NCBI GenBank assembly: GCA_964628905.1
Contig: CAZVNS010000006.1
Location: forward strand, 13,612 to 77,611
Length of the DNA stretch: 64,000 nt
Direction: 5' to 3'
Origin: JAJPXC01 sp964628905
Lineage (GTDB): Bacteria; Bacteroidota; Bacteroidia; Bacteroidales; Muribaculaceae
Position numbers and translations under genes: made by a program. Below are positions 25,821 through 34,992 of the stretch, in pieces. The first letter of the stretch is position 1. Every line of letters starts with the position of its first letter. Below the pieces are notes generated by a model, which was not told the DNA's origin, did no database searches, and saw nothing but the letters and a program-made list of their open reading frames with translations.

Positions 25821-27794
25821 TCAGTTGGCGAAGTCTACCGACAATCCGAGCTGGAAGCGGCGTGGGTTCAGCGGGTAGTTGGGCATCGAGAAGTAGTTGT
25901 CGCCGCCGATTAGCCCTTGGTTGAAGTGTGACATCATCACATAGAAGCGCGTCTTCGACAACTTGAAGTTGAGGTAGAGGTTCATAAATGGGTAGTTGCC
26001 CACCTCGGCCTCCTGCTGGGTGTGGAATGTCATTGTGGCGGGCTGGTAGGCGTAACCCTTATAGCGGGTGTAATAGTCGCAGTCCATACCGATCTGCACG
26101 TCGAGCACTCGGGCCACCTTGAATGTGACGTAGAGGTTGGAGTACCAGGCGAGTTTGGGTAGGGGCAGTACGTCGGCCTGCGAGGTGGTCTGGAAGGTGA
26201 TGCGGTTGTCCCAGTGAAGGGCGCGGTATTTGAGTCGCTGAAGCAGCTGTGCGCTGAACACTTGGATGTTGTCGCCGTACTGGGTCGGCAGCGATTGGTT
26301 GTTGAAGTAGATGAGATTTTGGATATTCTCGATGCCGACGTTGAGCTGACTGCGGGTGAAGGGGATATCGATGATGCCTCCCACGCGATAGCGGCGCTCC
26401 TTGCCGAAGTTGTTCGACCAGATGAAGTGGTTGCTCACGTAGTGCTCAGTGAGGTAGGGAGCTGCGGTGTTGTGGAAGCGGCCGTAGGCGGTGATGGTGA
26501 CTGAGTCGCGCAGCAGCGGCAGACGTGTCGACATGCGGCCGTCTACCTTGACATCGGCGGCAACATCGCCCACGATGCCGAACTCGGCTGTGGCGTCGTA
26601 GGTCAGCAGTGAGCCGTGCTGTTTGGTGAGCTGTGCGCCTACCCACATCAGGTTCTGACCCTCGGAGGGGCGTATCTGATGGTCAAGTGGGTAGGGGGTG
26701 AGTCCGGGTATGATTTCATCGCGTCCGGTGATGGTGTCGAGGGTTTGGTTATATTTGCGGTACTGATGGGTCAGGTAGGCGCCGAGCCCGGCCTTGGCAT
26801 ATTTGTTGAACCCCTCAAGGAGCGACACACCTAAGGTGTTGGTGATGGCGGAGTAGGTGGTGCGGTCGCGGGTGCCGGCCAGGTCGAGGTAGGTGTGCTC
26901 GAAGAAGTTGGCGGCCTCGCCGGGGGCGGAGTTGAGGAACAGGTGCTTGGCCTCGTTGTAGCCTATGGTCCAGACGAATGATGTGACGGGGATGTAAGTG
27001 CGCTTGACAGTGGTGTCGTTGACCTGCTCCTCGTGCCAATAGCCTACCTTGTAACGGTTGTTGAGCCACAGCTCGGTGCCCACCACTTTGGAGTGGGCCG
27101 ATGTTAGGTTGGTTGGGATTGTTTTGGCGTCGACTTTGGTGGAGCCGCCTTGCACTTCGGCGGGGTCGGTGATATAGCGGTCGTCGGTGATACCGCCGTT
27201 CTCTTTGTTGAGGAAATTGTAGTGGAAGAAGAAGCCTTGGAATTCGTATCTGTCGCCAATGTAGCTGCCCGATGCTCCCCACGTCAGATCCTTGGCAGCC
27301 TGATAGTTGTACGAGCCTTTGGAGTATATATAGTCGAGGTAAGCCCCCACCTGGGCGCGAGAGTTGATGTTACCTGAGAATATGCCGTTGAGTCGCTCCT
27401 GGCCATCCTCCTTGCCACCACCGAAGTTGTACGACATTAATGTCATCGGTATGCGGGTGTTGTAGAACTTGAGGGTGCGTATCGAGGGTATCCAGGCGCG
27501 GAGTGCGTCGCGGAAGAAGAAGTCGCTCATCGGCTCACGGTCGAAGTATATCATGTTGATGCCCTCGGTGCCGAGGTTGCCGGTGGTGGTGTAGGCCGAC
27601 GATACCTCCGACGGTACCGACTTGAGCGAGTAGTCGATATAGTTGGTGTCGATAGTCGCCGGTTCGCGCAGCCCTAACGGGGGCATTGCCTGCCATGCGT
27701 ATGAAGGCTCGATCACTTGTTTCTTCTTACCCTGGGCGGTGGTGGCAGCAGCCAGGGCGAGGATGAGGGTTAATATGATGTGGGATTTTCTCAC
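25821..27794 (-). CDS. Putative outer-membrane porin (Porin_10 family)
   Basis: 657 residues starting from GTG (MRKSHIILTLILALAAATTAQG), with a signal peptide. The mature region begins with a periplasmic stretch (PSYAWQAMPPLGLREP) typical of Bacteroidetes Porin_10 proteins, then long alternating beta strands such as AQVGAYLDYIYSKGSYNY and FEFQGFFFHYNF-like turns, ending in RFQLGLSVDFAN. The pattern fits a large barrel for uptake of small solutes. No ATG gives a usable signal peptide, so GTG is the only reasonable start. It follows the DUF486 remnant and precedes the 64-residue gene. Confidence 0.8.
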   Translation of the reverse strand: MRKSHIILTLILALAAATTAQGKKKQVIEPSYAWQAMPPLGLREPATIDTNYIDYSLKSVPSEVSSAYTTTGNLGTEGINMIYFDREPMSDFFFRDALRAWIPSIRTLKFYNTRIPMTLMSYNFGGGKEDGQERLNGIFSGNINSRAQVGAYLDYIYSKGSYNYQAAKDLTWGASGSYIGDRYEFQGFFFHYNFLNKENGGITDDRYITDPAEVQGGSTKVDAKTIPTNLTSAHSKVVGTELWLNNRYKVGYWHEEQVNDTTVKRTYIPVTSFVWTIGYNEAKHLFLNSAPGEAANFFEHTYLDLAGTRDRTTYSAITNTLGVSLLEGFNKYAKAGLGAYLTHQYRKYNQTLDTITGRDEIIPGLTPYPLDHQIRPSEGQNLMWVGAQLTKQHGSLLTYDATAEFGIVGDVAADVKVDGRMSTRLPLLRDSVTITAYGRFHNTAAPYLTEHYVSNHFIWSNNFGKERRYRVGGIIDIPFTRSQLNVGIENIQNLIYFNNQSLPTQYGDNIQVFSAQLLQRLKYRALHWDNRITFQTTSQADVLPLPKLAWYSNLYVTFKVARVLDVQIGMDCDYYTRYKGYAYQPATMTFHTQQEAEVGNYPFMNLYLNFKLSKTRFYVMMSHFNQGLIGGDNYFSMPNYPLNPRRFQLGLSVDFAN

Positions 27795-27802
27795 GTGCGG
27801 GG

Positions 27803-27942
27803 TTATTTCATAAACACAAAGTAGACTGCCGCGATCAGGCAGGCGAAGGCAGCATCTCCTGAAGTTTCAGATGCCCGTACCAAGCGAGCACCATGAATAT
27901 GTTGGAGAGGATGAGCAGTGATATGGTGCCTAAGGCTCTCAT
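27803..27942 (-). pseudogene. DUF486 (DMT-like) membrane protein gene with its middle deleted
   Basis: The minus-strand frame from the ATG at 27942 reads MRALGTISLLILSNIFMVL then AWYGHLKLQEM, the N-terminus of the four-helix DUF486 family, and stops after 35 residues. Shifting frame just after that point gives AAFACLIAAVYFVFMK and a stop at 27803, the family's C-terminus. Intact members are about 110-120 residues, so roughly 65 residues are missing and the frame is broken at the join. The ATG overlaps the DUF6155 stop by 4 nt, so the gene was once translationally coupled. The short reading frames escape simple ORF calling. Confidence 0.8.
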
Positions 27943-28469
27943 CGTTGCAGGGGGTTGGTTAGAGAGGCGGCATTGTCGAGCACCTCTTGCAGCTGTTGCT
28001 TGAGGAAGTCGGCGCCGCGAAGTGAGCTGATTTTCTCGGTGAGCAGCGGCAGGAAGCGGTCGAGTATGGCGGCTCGGTCGGCGGTGACTATGATTTCAGT
28101 AAGCAGCTTGACGGCGTAGTTGGCAATGGTATCGGTGTAATAGTAGTATCCACAGGCACGTATAAGATCAAGGAACACTGACACCTGCGTGCCCACAACC
28201 CAGTCAGCGCCGGGGTCGAACGAGGCGAAGTCTTTCAGCACCTTCTTCAGCACGCTCACCCGGCACTTCATCCGCTGATATTTTGTGCGGTGGATCTCCT
28301 TGAAGGCTACGTTGAGATATTTCTCTTGAAGCTTCTCGGCGTCGGGGTTGAGGAAGAAGTCAAAATACTCCTTGACCTCACGCCTTGCCGAGTAAGCGTC
28401 AAGGGTGAGGTCGATGAGCTGCTCCTTTGTCAGGAGCTGTAATTCCCTGCGTAGCTGCGCTTTCGACAT
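27939..28469 (-). CDS. DUF6155 family protein
   Basis: 176 residues, mostly alpha-helical and charged, with no signal peptide. The N-terminus SKAQLRRELQLLTKEQLIDL and the segment VKEYFDFFLNPDAEKLQEKY match what I know of the DUF6155 family; function is unknown. It begins 3 nt after the S9 peptidase stop and overlaps the DUF486 remnant by 4 nt. Cytosolic by sequence. Confidence 0.75.
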   Translation of the reverse strand: MSKAQLRRELQLLTKEQLIDLTLDAYSARREVKEYFDFFLNPDAEKLQEKYLNVAFKEIHRTKYQRMKCRVSVLKKVLKDFASFDPGADWVVGTQVSVFLDLIRACGYYYYTDTIANYAVKLLTEIIVTADRAAILDRFLPLLTEKISSLRGADFLKQQLQEVLDNAASLTNPLQR

Positions 28470-28471
28470 TA

Positions 28472-30568
28472 CTACTGCTGATCGGGCTTAAGCCATTTGT
28501 CGAACCAGCGGAAGAACAGGCGTTGCCACATGATGGCATTCTGGGGCTTGAGTATCCAGTGGTTTTCGTCGGGGTATATCACCATTTCGGCGGGGATGCC
28601 GCGGAGCTTGGCGGCATTGAAGGCGGCCATTCCCTGCGAGGCGAGGATGCGGTAGTCGAATTCGCCGTGGCTGATCATGATCGGGGTGTCCCAGCGGTCG
28701 ACGAACTTGTGGGGCGATGCGGCGAAAGTGCGCTGAGCCACGGGGTTGTTCTGCTCCCAGAAGGGCCCGCCGAGGTCCCAGTTGGCAAACCACATCTCCT
28801 CGGTCTCAAGGTATTGGGCCTCGGTGTTGAAGATGCCGGCATGAGCCAGGAGGGCTGCGAAGCGGTGATCATGGTTGCCGGCGAGCCAGTAGATTGAAAA
28901 GCCGCCATAGCTGGCGCCGGTGGCTCCGATGTGGTCGGCGTCAATCCAAGGCTCTCGCTTCACATCGTCGACTGCGCTGAGGTAGTCGCGCATGTTCTGA
29001 CCGGGATAGTCGCCCGATATCTGGGCGTTCCACTCTGTGCCGAAGCCTGGGAGGCCGCGGCGGTTGGGCGCTATCATCACATAGCCGTTGGCGGCCATCA
29101 GGGCGAGGTTCCAGCGGTAGCTCCAGAATTGGCTTACGGCCTGCTGGGGCCCACCCTGGCAGTAAAGTATGGCGGGGTATTTCTTAGTGCGGTCCATGTT
29201 GGGGGGGCATACCACCCATACGAGCATCTCCTTGCCGTCGGTGGTGGGCACCATGCGCTTCTCGACGGTGGGCATATCAAGCTGATTGAAGATGTAATCG
29301 TTGACCGCGGTGAGTTTCACCGGCTCCTTGCCGAGGGTCACTGAGTAGATCTCGTTGGGGTAGAGCATTGAGTGGCGCATTGTGATGAGTTCTTTCTTGC
29401 CCACGGGGCAGAGTGCGGCATAGTCGCAAAGCCCCTCGGCGACGGTGCTGACTTTACCCTTGAGGGTGATGGCGAAGATGGGAGTCACACCCTGATGGGC
29501 TGCGATGAAGTATAGCGACTTTGAGTCGGGGTTCCAAGCAATCTGGTCGACGGTGTAGTCCCAGTCGGCGGTGAGGTCGGTCTTTTTGCTCCAGTCGGCG
29601 GTCTCCATTATGAAGATGCGGTTTTTGTCGCTCTCATAGCCATCGTGCTCCATCGAAAGCCATGCCACATACTTGCCATCGGGGGAGTAGATGGGGCATG
29701 TGTCGTAGCCCTCCATCCCCTCGGTGAGGTTGGTAGTGGTTTTGGTGGCGAGGTCGTAGAGGTAAAGGTCGGAGTTGGTCGACAGGGCGTAGTCCATGCC
29801 GGTCTTCTTGCGCGACACGTAGATCAGCTGCTTGGAGTCAGGGCTCCATGCCAGCGACTCCACACCGCCGAAGGGGCGCATCGGAGCCTCGTAAGGCTCA
29901 CCGACCATTATGTCCTCGACGTTGGTAATGGCTGAGCCGTCGAAGTCGGCGATGAAGGGGTGGGGTATCTCGGTCACCCATTCATCCCAGTGCTTGTACA
30001 TCAGGTCGTCAATCACTCGGCCTGTGGCTTTGGGCAGGTCGGGGTAGATGTCCTGGGCTGTGCGTGCATATTTGATGGGTGAGATGAGTATCACTTTGCT
30101 CTGGTCGGGTGAGAATAGGAAGCCCTCGACACCTTTCTCAAGGTTGCTGACCACCTGACGGTTGGTGCCGTCGGCATTCATCACCCACAGTTGGTTGTGG
30201 TCGCCGCTCTTGGCGGTGAAGGCGATGCGTGCGCCACCGTCGATCCACACGGCGTTCGACTCCGAGTCGGCGGTGAGTGTGATGCGCTGCTGGTCGGTGC
30301 CGTCGACGTTCATCACGTAGAGGTCGTTGTTGCTCTTGTTTTGCTCAACGCTTTCGTAGGAGATGCCGTAGAGTACCTTTTTACCGTCGGGCGACACCAC
30401 GGGCGAGCTTACGCGGCCCAATGCTTCGAGCGCGTCGATGCTGAAGTTGCGGTCGGGCGATTGAAATTCAACTCGGTCGATTATTGGCTGGTCATCGGCA
30501 GCTGCCTGTGGGGCTACGGCTGCCATCATGAGGGTTGTCATGGCCAGGGTGGTGAAATGATTTAGCAT
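28472..30568 (-). CDS. Secreted S9 family prolyl oligopeptidase / dipeptidyl aminopeptidase
   Basis: 698 residues from the ATG at 30568, with a signal peptide (MLNHFTTLAMTTLMMAAVAPQAAA). The first about 400 residues are a beta propeller with PD40-type SPDGKKVLYG, SPDQSKVI, SPDSKQLIYVS and SPDGKYVAWLS blades. The C-terminal alpha/beta hydrolase has the nucleophile in GASYGGF, the acid in GEFDYRI and the histidine in DENHWI. It probably removes dipeptides in the periplasm and supports amino-acid use from peptides. A start 13 codons upstream is rejected because the -7 box is too close to it. Confidence 0.92.
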   Translation of the reverse strand: MLNHFTTLAMTTLMMAAVAPQAAADDQPIIDRVEFQSPDRNFSIDALEALGRVSSPVVSPDGKKVLYGISYESVEQNKSNNDLYVMNVDGTDQQRITLTADSESNAVWIDGGARIAFTAKSGDHNQLWVMNADGTNRQVVSNLEKGVEGFLFSPDQSKVILISPIKYARTAQDIYPDLPKATGRVIDDLMYKHWDEWVTEIPHPFIADFDGSAITNVEDIMVGEPYEAPMRPFGGVESLAWSPDSKQLIYVSRKKTGMDYALSTNSDLYLYDLATKTTTNLTEGMEGYDTCPIYSPDGKYVAWLSMEHDGYESDKNRIFIMETADWSKKTDLTADWDYTVDQIAWNPDSKSLYFIAAHQGVTPIFAITLKGKVSTVAEGLCDYAALCPVGKKELITMRHSMLYPNEIYSVTLGKEPVKLTAVNDYIFNQLDMPTVEKRMVPTTDGKEMLVWVVCPPNMDRTKKYPAILYCQGGPQQAVSQFWSYRWNLALMAANGYVMIAPNRRGLPGFGTEWNAQISGDYPGQNMRDYLSAVDDVKREPWIDADHIGATGASYGGFSIYWLAGNHDHRFAALLAHAGIFNTEAQYLETEEMWFANWDLGGPFWEQNNPVAQRTFAASPHKFVDRWDTPIMISHGEFDYRILASQGMAAFNAAKLRGIPAEMVIYPDENHWILKPQNAIMWQRLFFRWFDKWLKPDQQ

Positions 30569-30604
30569 ATAATGTGATTTATCGGTTGCTATATAATATG
30601 TGTG

Positions 30605-30612
30605 CAAAGATA
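30605..30612 (-). promoter_or_regulatory. -7 promoter box for the S9 peptidase unit
   Basis: The minus strand reads TATCTTTG, a full consensus match, 37 nt upstream of the ATG at 30568. Its position fixes the start choice. Confidence 0.6.
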
Positions 30613-30666
30613 ATAATTATATTATCTCTGCACAAAATAAGTTTTAGCGTCGTGATCTTTGGCCGC

Positions 30667-31782
30667 TCAGACGGGGATCACCATCATGGGGATGTCGGCG
30701 TGAAAGAGCAGCTTGTGAGCCAAGCCGGGGTTGAACAGTCGGGCGAATATGTTCTTCTTGCGGTTGGGCACCACCATCATTTCGACTTTGCCCTCGTCTA
30801 ATAGTTTGTTGAAGCCCTCGACTGCGGTGTCGTTGGTAAACATGCGCAAGTCGAATGTGTAGTTGGGGTAGTGCGATGTGCAGTAGTCGATCATCGCCTT
30901 GACTCCCTGCACGGTGGTGGCGTTGCTCTGCCTACGGCCGGGCACACACACGATGGTGATGTTGAAGTTGTGCTTGGGGAAGAGTCGGTAGAAGGCGTCG
31001 AGCACCAGTATATCGCTCTGTTCCAATGCGCTGAACAGCACCACGTTGCGTATACGGCGGATATCGTCGAGCGACATCATCTCGGGGATGGTGAACGCCG
31101 GTACGCGGCATGAGTCGAGCACTTCGGCTGTGACACTGCCGATGAGGTCCTTCTCCTTTTTGACGATGGCGCGTGTGCCCATCACGATTAGGGGTGGGTT
31201 GTGGAGCTTGGCGTACTCTAATATGGTATCCTCGGGGACTCCCTCGACTACCTCACTGTTGAACTTCACAGCAGGTACCTCACCCTGCTTGATGCCCTTG
31301 CGGAATTTGTTGGTGAACTGGACTGTGAGGCGCTTCTCATCCTCCTCAAGGCGTATGCGCTCCTCGGTGTCGAGGGGGTCGTAGGTGAGTGCGTCGGAGA
31401 GTTGCAGATGTCCTGATTGCGAAGGGTCGATGTAGGCGTGGAGAAAGGTGATAGAGCCTCCGAGCCGATGAGCGATATCAAAGGCTATGAGTGCTGCGCG
31501 CTCCGAATAGTCGGTGAAGTCGGTGGGGACCAATATCGGAGGAGTGGTGTTGAACTCGCTGCCCAGGGGTGATGTGAATATCTCGGCATTCTCGATGATG
31601 CGAAGCGCCAGGGGGAGGTCGTCCTCATGGATGCGCACGCGCACTCCTGACGACACTGAGGGCTCGGAGAGGTTGACGTTCTGCAACGTTACCTCGACGC
31701 CCTCGGTTTCGAGGAGGTTTTTCACCATTGTGGCGCAGTTGAATGTGTGTATGGCTACTGTGATGAGGCGTGAGGCGGACAT
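30667..31782 (-). CDS. Universal stress protein with an N-terminal DUF2007-like domain
   Basis: 371 residues. An N-terminal segment (about 1-75, TVAIHTFNCATMVKNLLETEGVEV) resembles the DUF2007/signal-transducing fold. It is followed by two UspA-like alpha/beta domains: the first starts at PPILVPTDFTDYSERA and has VMGTRAIVKKEKDLIGSVTAEVL, the usual ATP-binding type Usp motif; the second begins near RNVVLFSALEQSDILVL and ends AHKLLFHADIPMMVIPV. The role is stress survival or nucleotide sensing in the cytosol. It is a single gene with no clear TAnnTTTG box. Confidence 0.82.
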   Translation of the reverse strand: MSASRLITVAIHTFNCATMVKNLLETEGVEVTLQNVNLSEPSVSSGVRVRIHEDDLPLALRIIENAEIFTSPLGSEFNTTPPILVPTDFTDYSERAALIAFDIAHRLGGSITFLHAYIDPSQSGHLQLSDALTYDPLDTEERIRLEEDEKRLTVQFTNKFRKGIKQGEVPAVKFNSEVVEGVPEDTILEYAKLHNPPLIVMGTRAIVKKEKDLIGSVTAEVLDSCRVPAFTIPEMMSLDDIRRIRNVVLFSALEQSDILVLDAFYRLFPKHNFNITIVCVPGRRQSNATTVQGVKAMIDYCTSHYPNYTFDLRMFTNDTAVEGFNKLLDEGKVEMMVVPNRKKNIFARLFNPGLAHKLLFHADIPMMVIPV

Positions 31783-31803
31783 GATGGTCGAGAGGCGAGA
31801 GCT

Positions 31804-31828
31804 TAGGTTTTAGGTTTCAGGTTTTAGA
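31804..31828. repeat. GGTTTTAG-type repeat upstream of the universal stress gene
   Basis: The plus strand reads TTAGGTTTTAGGTTTCAGGTTTTAG, the same kind of T-rich heptamer run seen at 1573-1613. Confidence 0.5.
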
Positions 31829-31906
31829 GGGGATGGGTATATAGACATCGGAATTGGGAACCGGCTCGTGGTCGGCTCCCAATCCTGATGTGTCAATTCG
31901 AATTTC

Positions 31907-32161
31907 TTATTTTTCTTGCTGTTGAAGGATTTCAACGGCCATGTCATAGATAGTGGTGTCATCAAGGACTACGATGCCGCCGTCGGGTCCCGGCTCGATG
32001 TGCACACCACAGTTTTTACCGAATTCGTAGTTGCTGCCTCCGAAATAGTTTCTTACTGTCTGCACGGTGATATTGAGTTTGTCGGCGATCTGGTGCATTG
32101 AACCATCAGGGAGGCTGTCTTTGAGACGGCGCAGGTCGTTGAAAGTGATTGTCTTAGTCAT
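31907..32161 (-). CDS. Small helix-turn-helix DNA-binding protein
   Basis: 84 residues. The segment GSMHQIADKLNITVQTVRNYF fits a helix-turn-helix of the type that recognises DNA through its second helix; a short beta-rich C-terminus follows (VHIEPGPDGGIVVLDD). Similar short proteins occur across Bacteroidales with unknown targets. It is transcribed alone, between the usp gene and the Bat operon. A palindrome upstream at 32277 could be its own operator, which is inference. Confidence 0.65.
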   Translation of the reverse strand: MTKTITFNDLRRLKDSLPDGSMHQIADKLNITVQTVRNYFGGSNYEFGKNCGVHIEPGPDGGIVVLDDTTIYDMAVEILQQQEK

Positions 32162-32276
32162 GATGCTATAAGTTAGAGTTAATAATTCAATTGCTGACCC
32201 GCCCGATGTGGGTTTTTGGGGCCCTTCGTGGTGGGTTTAGAACTTTGGCTCTAAAATAGTGGATATTGTTGACCCC

Positions 32277-32291
32277 ACCAAATTATTTGGT
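32277..32291. promoter_or_regulatory. Perfect 15-bp palindrome, possible operator
   Basis: ACCAAAT T ATTTGGT is a perfect inverted repeat with a one-base centre, 116 nt upstream of the small HTH gene, between it and the end of the Bat operon. The minus strand of its right half resembles a degenerate -7 box. Confidence 0.45.
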
Positions 32292-32380
32292 AATAAATTT
32301 TTATGTTTTATAACACATTATTAGATTTCAGACCTCTCATTGCCCTATAATCAAATCATTAGACTGAAAAGTGGCGATGG

Positions 32381-33154
32381 TCAAATTTTTTCGATATCCT
32401 TAATAGATACCCAGGCGCGGTTGTCGCCGTTGAATTGGATGTCGTACCACATCGGGTTGTTGGGGTCGGAGGGTGAGGGGAGCGAGTCGAGTATCACCAC
32501 CATGGTGCCTTCGTGGAGCAGGGCTGCCTCTTCGCTGCCGTCGCGCGGGAGGCGGGGCTGGGTGCTGAGTTGGGAGGCGTTTACCACAATCACGGCCTCA
32601 TTGTCGGTGGTCGACCTCGATGAGCTGACCCATGCCACGAATATGGCGCACAGTGTGATCAGCAGCATTATGAAGCCGCCGAAAAATCCCACTTTGCGAG
32701 CCATCACCGAGCTTGCGAAGATATACAGTGCCGCGGCCGCAAGCACTACTACGAAGAGAGCGAGTGCTATCCATGCCCAAGTGTTGGGTGTGAACCATGA
32801 GCAAAGCGTGTCGAGTATCTTGGTGAAGACGGAAATTTTGCCTGAGGGTTTGTCGACAATGCGTGCGTTGACAAATTCGAGGTTGTCGCGTGCGTCGCTG
32901 TTGGTGGGGTCGAGGCGCAGTGAGCGCTGGTAGTTGACGATGGCGCGTCCAGGTTGCCCCAGGCGGTAGTAGGTGTTGCCTATATTATAATAAATGTCGG
33001 ATGATGCTCCTTGCCGGCTTAACGCCTCCTGATATAGCTGCAGGGCCGAGGGGTAGTCCTCGGCGAGGTAGGCTGAGTCGGCGGCTACGGTCGAGGCCGA
33101 GAGTGTGGCGACGTTGGCGATTATCGCTATTAGTATGATATACAGTTGCTTCAT
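32381..33154 (-). CDS. batE: BatE: TPR protein with SH3-like C-terminus
   Basis: 257 residues with a signal peptide (MKQLYIILIAIIANVATLSA). TPR repeats cover about 25-95 (YLAEDYPSALQLYQEAL, YNIGNTYYRLGQPGRAIVNY), then two membrane helices (about 125-150 and 155-175), and a C-terminal SH3-like domain including EEAALLHEGTMVVILDSLP. It is the last gene of the Bat operon and overlaps batD by 4 nt (ATGA). The Bat system is linked to envelope integrity and aerotolerance in Bacteroides and Leptospira. Confidence 0.85.
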   Translation of the reverse strand: MKQLYIILIAIIANVATLSASTVAADSAYLAEDYPSALQLYQEALSRQGASSDIYYNIGNTYYRLGQPGRAIVNYQRSLRLDPTNSDARDNLEFVNARIVDKPSGKISVFTKILDTLCSWFTPNTWAWIALALFVVVLAAAALYIFASSVMARKVGFFGGFIMLLITLCAIFVAWVSSSRSTTDNEAVIVVNASQLSTQPRLPRDGSEEAALLHEGTMVVILDSLPSPSDPNNPMWYDIQFNGDNRAWVSIKDIEKI

Positions 33155-34971
33155 GCTTTGGTAGTCTTGAGGGGTTTTAGCGATTCCATTTGATCGATGG
33201 CCTCTGATGCGGTGCGGTAGATTGCCTCGACAGCACCTTCAGCCGTCGATGGCGCGTAGCGGGCCATCTCGCACTTGTCGAGCACAGATATGAACTTATC
33301 GGTTAGCTCCTGTGGGGCGCCGTAGGCCTGGAGGTTGCTTGATACGTTGTCGCGTGTGAGCTGCGAGGTAGGCATAGCAAGCTTGTGACTTAGGTAGCCC
33401 CAGATGGCTCCGGTCATGTCGATGTAGAATTGCTGGTCGTTGTGAGCCTTCATCATGGCGGCGGCTTTCTTGAGGCGTTGGTGCGCCACTTTGCTTGCTT
33501 TGGCATAGTTGCGCGCCTCGACGTTGGAGTTGCGCTTGATACGTTGTGCCGAGAGGATCACGGTGGCTACGAGCAGCAGCGCCAATCCTCCCATTATGGC
33601 CCAATAGTACCATGAGCGGATCACCAATGTTGAGTCGGCTGATGCGCCGGCGTTGCGGTGCGGGGGCAGGATGTCGGTGTTCTTCACCTCGATATCTTGC
33701 TGAATGACAGCTGCTGCCGGGGCAGTAGTGCGGGCCGCTCCTTGCTCTACATTAACCGTATAAGTGGGGAGGTCGATGGTGACGTATTGCTTTTTTGCGA
33801 GGTTGTAATAGATAAAATGACCGGCCGGGATTTCGTAAGTGCCTACGCGCGAGGGGGTGAATGTGTAGGTGATGGTGTCGGTGCCGGTAACGTTGTTGCC
33901 TGATACCCTGACCGACTGCCCTGAGCGCGGGGTGTAGGCGTCGATGCCTGAGGGGAAGTCAACCTTTGGCTCCTTTATGTAGCGGAGGTTGCCTGTGCCG
34001 GAAATGATGTAGCGGAGCACGCCGGCCTGTCCGGTTTTCAGGTTCTCAGGGGTGAGGGTTGAGGTGGCGTTGAAGTCGCCCACGGCTCCGGAGAAGCCTT
34101 CGGGAGCTTCAGGGAGTGGGGAGATGTTGATTGATGCAGTGTTTGACTCGATTTCGAGCTTTGTGTCGACGGGTTGCTGCACATAGTAGTATCCGTGGTT
34201 GATGGTGCGGTACTGCTGTACGGTCAGTGTGTACTTGCCGGAGTTGATGGTCAGCTTGCCGGATCGCTGGGGGAACAGCAGGGCTTCCTTGAGCACCATG
34301 GTGCGGTAGTCACGTCCATTGTAGCTCTCGATTGACGAGCCTGAGGGCACGTCGAGTTCCTCAACCATGAAGCCTTCGAATGTAGGCTGCTGCAATATCT
34401 GGCTCTTCTGGCCGTCGATGCCATATTCGGTATTGAGGTAGAGTTTGATTGTGCACTTTATGGCCTCTTGCTCCACGGCTTGGTTTTTGGAGAGAATGAT
34501 ACGCACAAACACATCATTGGCGCTCACCTTCTTGGTTGGAGATACTGTGGGGTTCTGTGGCGTACCTGCTTGCTGCTGAGGGCGCTGGCGGGCTGCTACG
34601 ATGTTGAAGTTGACTGCTGCTGATGTGTAGTTGCGTCCGTCGGCGTTGATGGTGGTGGCCGGGACGGTCGAGGCCCCCTCTGTCTCAGCGATATATAGGA
34701 ATGAGTAGTCGATGGCGGTCATCGATGTGGCTTGTCCGTTGATAATCTGGGTTGACGACATCGACGATTTGGCAGGACCGTACACATATTTGGCGCCCTT
34801 GATGGTCGGGGCTTTCAGCCCTGAGCCTTGAGCGTTCTTGAGGCGGAATGTAACGTAGAATTTCTGCCCCACTTCCACTTGGCGGTCGACATTGGCTGTG
34901 AACGTAACCTGAGCCAATGCAGCGGAGACGCATCCGAGCAGTATTGTAAGTGATGTGATGAAGCGACGCAT
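33151..34971 (-). CDS. batD: BatD: membrane protein of the Bat aerotolerance operon
   Basis: 606 residues. A signal peptide leads into several beta-rich Ig-like domains (residues about 22-425), typical of the BatD family, e.g. TFTANVDRQVEVGQKFYVTF at the start. A membrane helix lies near residue 460 (YYWAIMGGLALLLVATVILS), with a cytosolic helical C-terminus. It lies between batC and batE and probably joins the BatA/BatB vWA proteins in an inner-membrane complex. The last 60 residues are Lys/Ala-rich and helical. Confidence 0.88.
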   Translation of the reverse strand: MRRFITSLTILLGCVSAALAQVTFTANVDRQVEVGQKFYVTFRLKNAQGSGLKAPTIKGAKYVYGPAKSSMSSTQIINGQATSMTAIDYSFLYIAETEGASTVPATTINADGRNYTSAAVNFNIVAARQRPQQQAGTPQNPTVSPTKKVSANDVFVRIILSKNQAVEQEAIKCTIKLYLNTEYGIDGQKSQILQQPTFEGFMVEELDVPSGSSIESYNGRDYRTMVLKEALLFPQRSGKLTINSGKYTLTVQQYRTINHGYYYVQQPVDTKLEIESNTASINISPLPEAPEGFSGAVGDFNATSTLTPENLKTGQAGVLRYIISGTGNLRYIKEPKVDFPSGIDAYTPRSGQSVRVSGNNVTGTDTITYTFTPSRVGTYEIPAGHFIYYNLAKKQYVTIDLPTYTVNVEQGAARTTAPAAAVIQQDIEVKNTDILPPHRNAGASADSTLVIRSWYYWAIMGGLALLLVATVILSAQRIKRNSNVEARNYAKASKVAHQRLKKAAAMMKAHNDQQFYIDMTGAIWGYLSHKLAMPTSQLTRDNVSSNLQAYGAPQELTDKFISVLDKCEMARYAPSTAEGAVEAIYRTASEAIDQMESLKPLKTTKA

Positions 34972-34992
34972 GGTGGTGGGTATGAAGGTGTG

